From Rhodococcus maanshanensis NBRC 100610 (GTDB taxonomy: Bacteria; Actinomycetota; Actinomycetes; Mycobacteriales; Mycobacteriaceae), in contig NZ_BCXA01000061.1 in assembly GCF_001894865.1 (NCBI RefSeq), forward strand, positions 1 to 34,472: a stretch of DNA of 34,472 nucleotides, written 5' to 3'. Shown here in pieces: positions 31,762 through 34,472 of the stretch. Position 1 is the stretch's first letter, and each line of letters starts with the position of its first letter. The position numbers were made by a program, and so were the translations under genes. The notes under the pieces are model-generated. The model did no database searches, had not been told where the DNA came from, and worked only from the letters and a program-made list of their open reading frames with translations.

Positions 31762-31994
31762 TGGACTCGGGTGACCTTCCAGTCCTCGATCACCGTGTTG
31801 CACAGCAGCGACTCGGCGATCTTCTCCAGCTCGGCATCGTCGACGCTGTCGTCGACCTCGAGCTCGAAACGCTTGCCCTGGCGAACATCCGACACTCCGG
31901 TGAACCCGAGTCGGGGCAGGGCGCCGACAACTGCCTGCCCTTGGGGATCGAGAATCTCGGCCTTGGGCATGACATCGACAACGACACGGGCCAC
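31758..31994 (-). CDS. purS: phosphoribosylformylglycinamidine synthase subunit PurS
   Basis: The 78-aa protein ([18 protein letters not shown], then [16 protein letters not shown], ending [13 protein letters not shown]) has the standard length and pattern of PurS, the dimeric bridging subunit that docks PurQ on PurL and channels ammonia. GTG at 31994 is preceded by GAGGAG at about 7 nt. TAAACT (32058-32053) is a likely -10. The next gene, purQ, overlaps by 4 nt. Confidence 0.95.
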   Translation of the reverse strand: MARVVVDVMPKAEILDPQGQAVVGALPRLGFTGVSDVRQGKRFELEVDDSVDDAELEKIAESLLCNTVIEDWKVTRVQ

Positions 31995-32052
31995 GTGCTG
32001 CTCCTCGCTAGGTGCTCCGGTGCGCCCGGGAATGATCCGCCGGGCAACAGGC

Positions 32053-32058
32053 AGTTTA
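32053..32058 (-). promoter_or_regulatory. -10 box of purSQ
   Basis: TAAACT on the minus strand lies 58 bp before the purS GTG in the 83-bp divergent spacer. The transcript would have a short leader with a GAGGAG ribosome site. Confidence 0.45.
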
Positions 32059-32077
32059 CCGGCGCATACTCGAACCC

Positions 32078-32725
32078 ATGCGACTGACCCACTTCGGCCA
32101 CTCCTGCGTGCTCGCCGAGATCGACGACGCAACCGTCCTGTTCGATCCCGGCAACTTCTCACACGGCTTCGAAGGCATCACCGGCCTGGATGCCATCCTC
32201 ATCACCCACCAGCATCCCGACCACGCCGACCCGGCGCGGCTGCCGGCCCTGGTCGAGGCGAACCCCGGCGCGGCGTTGTACGCGGACCCGCAGACGGCGG
32301 CGCAGCTCGGCGGCCGGTGGACGGCGGTGCACGCGGGCGACTCCTTCGCCATCCGCGACGTCCAGGTCACCGGGGTCGGCGGGCGGCACGCGGTGATCCA
32401 CCCGGAGATCCCGGTGATCGACAACACCGGCTACCTCCTCGGCGATCCGGCCGAGCCCGCGCGGCTGCTGCACCCTGGCGATTCCCTGTTCGTGCCAGAG
32501 CAGCCGATCGACGTGCTGGCGATCCCCGCCGTCGCGCCGTGGATGAAGATCTCGGAGACCGTCGACTACCTGCGGGCCGTCGCGCCACGGGTCGCGGTGC
32601 CGATCCACCAGGGCATCATCAACGCCCCCGCGACCGGTATCTACTACGGCCGGCTGCGCGAGATGGGGCCCGCGGGAACCGAGTTCCTGGTGCTCCCGGC
32701 GGAGTCCGGCACCGAGGTGAGCTGA
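32078..32725 (+). CDS. MBL-fold (UlaG-like) metal-dependent hydrolase
   Basis: The 215-aa protein has the metallo-beta-lactamase fold of the UPF0173/UlaG-like group: MRLTHFGHSCVL at the start, the metal motif THQHPDHAD (about 43-51, H-x-H-x-D-H), a further His in LLHPGDS (about 126-132) and VAVPIHQGIIN (about 170-180). It matches M. tuberculosis Rv0786c beside purSQ. The natural substrate is unknown; relatives act on lactones or cyclic phosphodiesters. No Shine-Dalgarno sequence precedes the ATG; CATACT, 7 nt upstream, is a near-consensus leaderless box. Confidence 0.88.
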   Translation: MRLTHFGHSCVLAEIDDATVLFDPGNFSHGFEGITGLDAILITHQHPDHADPARLPALVEANPGAALYADPQTAAQLGGRWTAVHAGDSFAIRDVQVTGVGGRHAVIHPEIPVIDNTGYLLGDPAEPARLLHPGDSLFVPEQPIDVLAIPAVAPWMKISETVDYLRAVAPRVAVPIHQGIINAPATGIYYGRLREMGPAGTEFLVLPAESGTEVS

Positions 32726-32814
32726 CCCGCTCCGGCGGCCATGGGGCGGACGAGCGCCCGCGCGGCGGGGTGACTACGGTCACAGTCATCAGTCGCCGTC
32801 ACACAGGAGTTCCC

Positions 32815-34437
32815 ATGCTGAGCACGATGCAAGACGCCCCGCTGTCGATCGCCCAATTGCTTCGGCACGGGAGCACGGTGCACGGCGCGGCGGAGGTGGT
32901 GACGTGGACCGAGTCGGGCCCCCGCCGCACCTCCTACGCCGAGGTGGGCAGGCGGTGCGCGGCGCTGGCGCATGCCCTGCGCGGCCTCGGTGTCACCGGC
33001 GACCAGCGGGTGGCGACGTTCATGTGGAACAACTCCGAGCACCTCGAGGCGTACCTGGCGGTGCCGTCGATGGGCGCGGTACTGCACACGCTGAACATCC
33101 GGCTGTTCCCCGAGCAGCTGGTGCACGTGGCCAACCACGCCGAAGACCACGTGATCATCGTCGACCCGTCCCTCATCCCGCTGCTGGCGCCGCAGCTGCC
33201 GCAGCTGACCACCGTCAAGCACGTGATCGTCACCGGCTCCTCCACCGCCGGGCTCGAGGCCCCCGAGGGGGTGCAGGTCCACACCTACGAGGGCCTGCTC
33301 GACGGCCAGCCCGGCGAGTTCGACTGGCCTGAGGTCGACGAGCGCAGCGCCGCGGCGATGTGTTACACCTCCGGCACCACCGGTGACCCGAAAGGTGTTG
33401 TCTACTCGCACCGTTCGATCTACCTGCATTCGATGCAGGTGTGCATGTCCGACGGCCCGAACCTCGCGCAGGGCGACCGCGCCCTTGCTGTCGTGCCGCA
33501 GTTCCACGCCATGTCCTGGGGCCTGCCCTACGCAGCGTTCATGATCGGCGCCTCGCTGATCATGCCTGACCGGTTCCTGCAGCCCGCCCCGCTCGCCGAG
33601 CTGATCGCCGCCGAGAAGCCCACCCTCGCCGCCGCGGTGCCCACCATCTGGCAGGGCCTGCACCTGCACCTCGAGCACCATCCGCAGGACATCTCCTCGA
33701 TGCGGGAGGTCCTGATCGGCGGATCCGCGGTGCCGCCCGCGCTGATGCACACCTTCGAGGACGAGCACAGCGTCTCGGTCTTGCACGCCTGGGGCATGAC
33801 CGAGACCTCCCCGCTGGGTTCGGTGGCCCGCCCGCCCGCAGGCACGACCGGCGACGAGATGTGGAAGTACCGCTACACCCAGGGCCGGTTCCCCGCGTCC
33901 GTGCAGGCCCGACTCGTCGGCGACGACGGCGCAGTCCTCCCCAACGACGGCACCTCCGTCGGCGAGCTCGAGGTCCGCGGGCCCTGGATCACCGCGGCCT
34001 ACTACGGGGTCGACGCGGCGGACAAGTTCGACGACGGCTGGCTCAGGACCGGCGACGTCGGATCGATCACGCCCGACGGCTACCTCAGCCTCTCGGACCG
34101 CTCGAAGGACATCATCAAGTCGGGCGGCGAGTGGATCTCCTCGGTCGACCTGGAGAACGCCGTGATGGGACATCCGTCCGTCGCCGAGGCCGCCGTCATC
34201 GGCGTGCCCGACGAGAAGTGGGACGAACGCCCCCTGGTCGCGGTGGTGCTGCGTGAGGGCGCCACGACGACCGTCGCCGAGCTGCAGCAGTACCTGGCGG
34301 ACAAGGTCGCCAAGTGGCAGGTGCCGGAGAACTGGACGCTGATCGACGCGGTCCCGAAGACCAGCGTCGGCAAGTTCGACAAGAAGCGTCTGCGCGCCGA
34401 CTACCACGACGGCGGGCTGACGGTCACCCGACTCTGA
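32815..34437 (+). CDS. AMP-forming acyl-CoA synthetase (medium/long-chain fatty acid type)
   Basis: The 540-aa protein belongs to the ANL adenylating superfamily: P-loop YTSGTTGDPKGVVYSH (about 182-197), VVPQFHAMSWGLPY (about 225-238), the AWGMTETSP motif (about 323-331), the hinge region GWLRTGDVGSITPDGYLSLSDRSKDIIKSGGEWIS (about 404-438) and a C-terminal catalytic Lys in KTSVGKFDKK (about 520-529). It activates a fatty acid to acyl-AMP and then acyl-CoA; the pattern resembles AlkK-like medium-chain ligases. ATG 32815 has AGGAG 6 nt upstream. A long in-frame upstream extension is GC-rich open frame across purQ and was rejected. TACGGT at 32775-32780 may be its -10. Confidence 0.9.
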   Translation: MLSTMQDAPLSIAQLLRHGSTVHGAAEVVTWTESGPRRTSYAEVGRRCAALAHALRGLGVTGDQRVATFMWNNSEHLEAYLAVPSMGAVLHTLNIRLFPEQLVHVANHAEDHVIIVDPSLIPLLAPQLPQLTTVKHVIVTGSSTAGLEAPEGVQVHTYEGLLDGQPGEFDWPEVDERSAAAMCYTSGTTGDPKGVVYSHRSIYLHSMQVCMSDGPNLAQGDRALAVVPQFHAMSWGLPYAAFMIGASLIMPDRFLQPAPLAELIAAEKPTLAAAVPTIWQGLHLHLEHHPQDISSMREVLIGGSAVPPALMHTFEDEHSVSVLHAWGMTETSPLGSVARPPAGTTGDEMWKYRYTQGRFPASVQARLVGDDGAVLPNDGTSVGELEVRGPWITAAYYGVDAADKFDDGWLRTGDVGSITPDGYLSLSDRSKDIIKSGGEWISSVDLENAVMGHPSVAEAAVIGVPDEKWDERPLVAVVLREGATTTVAELQQYLADKVAKWQVPENWTLIDAVPKTSVGKFDKKRLRADYHDGGLTVTRL

Positions 34438-34472
34438 TCGACGTGAAAGGGGCGCGACCCGTCAGTGAACTG

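Noticed and set aside
31165-32814. Very long plus-strand open frame joining upstream sequence to the acyl-CoA ligase (1090 codons in total).
   Set aside because: It runs antisense to purQ/purS and out of frame over the MBL gene. Composition is that of a shadow frame, and a good ribosome site with ATG is present at 32815.
1-34472. tRNA, rRNA, CRISPR arrays, insertion sequences, integrases, riboswitches of known class.
   Set aside because: None was recognised on either strand by eye. The only dispersed repeat found is the 42-bp pair around the AbiEi-like gene.

Overview
The window is one high-GC chromosomal block with the codon use, GTG/TTG starts and gene content of a Mycobacteriales actinobacterium, most likely of the Nocardia/Rhodococcus type. 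The gene order largely matches, in inverted orientation, the Mycobacterium tuberculosis stretch from Rv0816c down to Rv0786c: thioredoxin, cysA2, sseC, nitrobindin, pabC, ygfZ, DUF3073, purM, purF, SCP-like, GNAT, purL, pepC, glyoxalase, Dyp peroxidase, purQ, purS and a metallo-hydrolase. No tRNA, rRNA, CRISPR array, insertion sequence or phage gene was seen. Genus assignment is inference.

Region 1 (1-2483) is a sulfur operon. The end of a probable thioredoxin gene is followed by a leaderless short ORF ending in a cluster of cysteine codons (96-182), then DUF4395, a CysA2-type thiosulfate sulfurtransferase, and a single ORF in which the front of SseC is joined in frame to a nitrobindin/FABP-like heme protein. 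Region 2 (2484-3955) is an accessory insert: a solitary AbiEi-type wHTH + DUF559-nuclease-like gene bracketed by two 42-bp imperfect direct repeats that are also palindromic, plus a 262-bp stretch with a possible micro-ORF. Region 3 (3956-10070, minus) is the cydABDC operon for cytochrome bd oxidase and its assembly exporter; a perfect 7+7 inverted repeat of BlaI/MecI/CopY type lies between the -35 and -10 of its promoter.

Region 4 (10071-14260): pabC is divergent from a translationally coupled ygfZ-MOSC-asparaginase operon, followed by DUF3073 and two terminator hairpins. Region 5 (14261-23711, minus) holds purM, purF, an SCP-like gene, a GNAT gene, a membrane alpha/beta hydrolase, purL and a secreted DUF4185 (GH183, arabinanase-like) protein. 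Region 6 (23846-28316) has an M18 aminopeptidase, a VOC protein, a frameshifted methyltransferase, a Dyp peroxidase without its usual encapsulin partner, and a DUF1361 membrane protein. Region 7 (28318-34437) has a carboxymuconolactone-decarboxylase-like protein, two tandem paralogous 357-aa dehydrogenases, purQ and purS, an MBL-fold hydrolase and an AMP-forming acyl-CoA ligase.

The purine genes (purM, purF, purL, purQ, purS) together cover the amidotransferase, FGAM synthase and AIR synthase steps. A recurrent regulatory theme is leaderless transcription: at eight genes a TANNNT box lies exactly 6-7 nt before the start codon and no Shine-Dalgarno sequence is used. The most unusual items are the poly-cysteine attenuator, the SseC-nitrobindin chimera, the repeat-bracketed AbiEi/nuclease gene and the operator in the cyd promoter.
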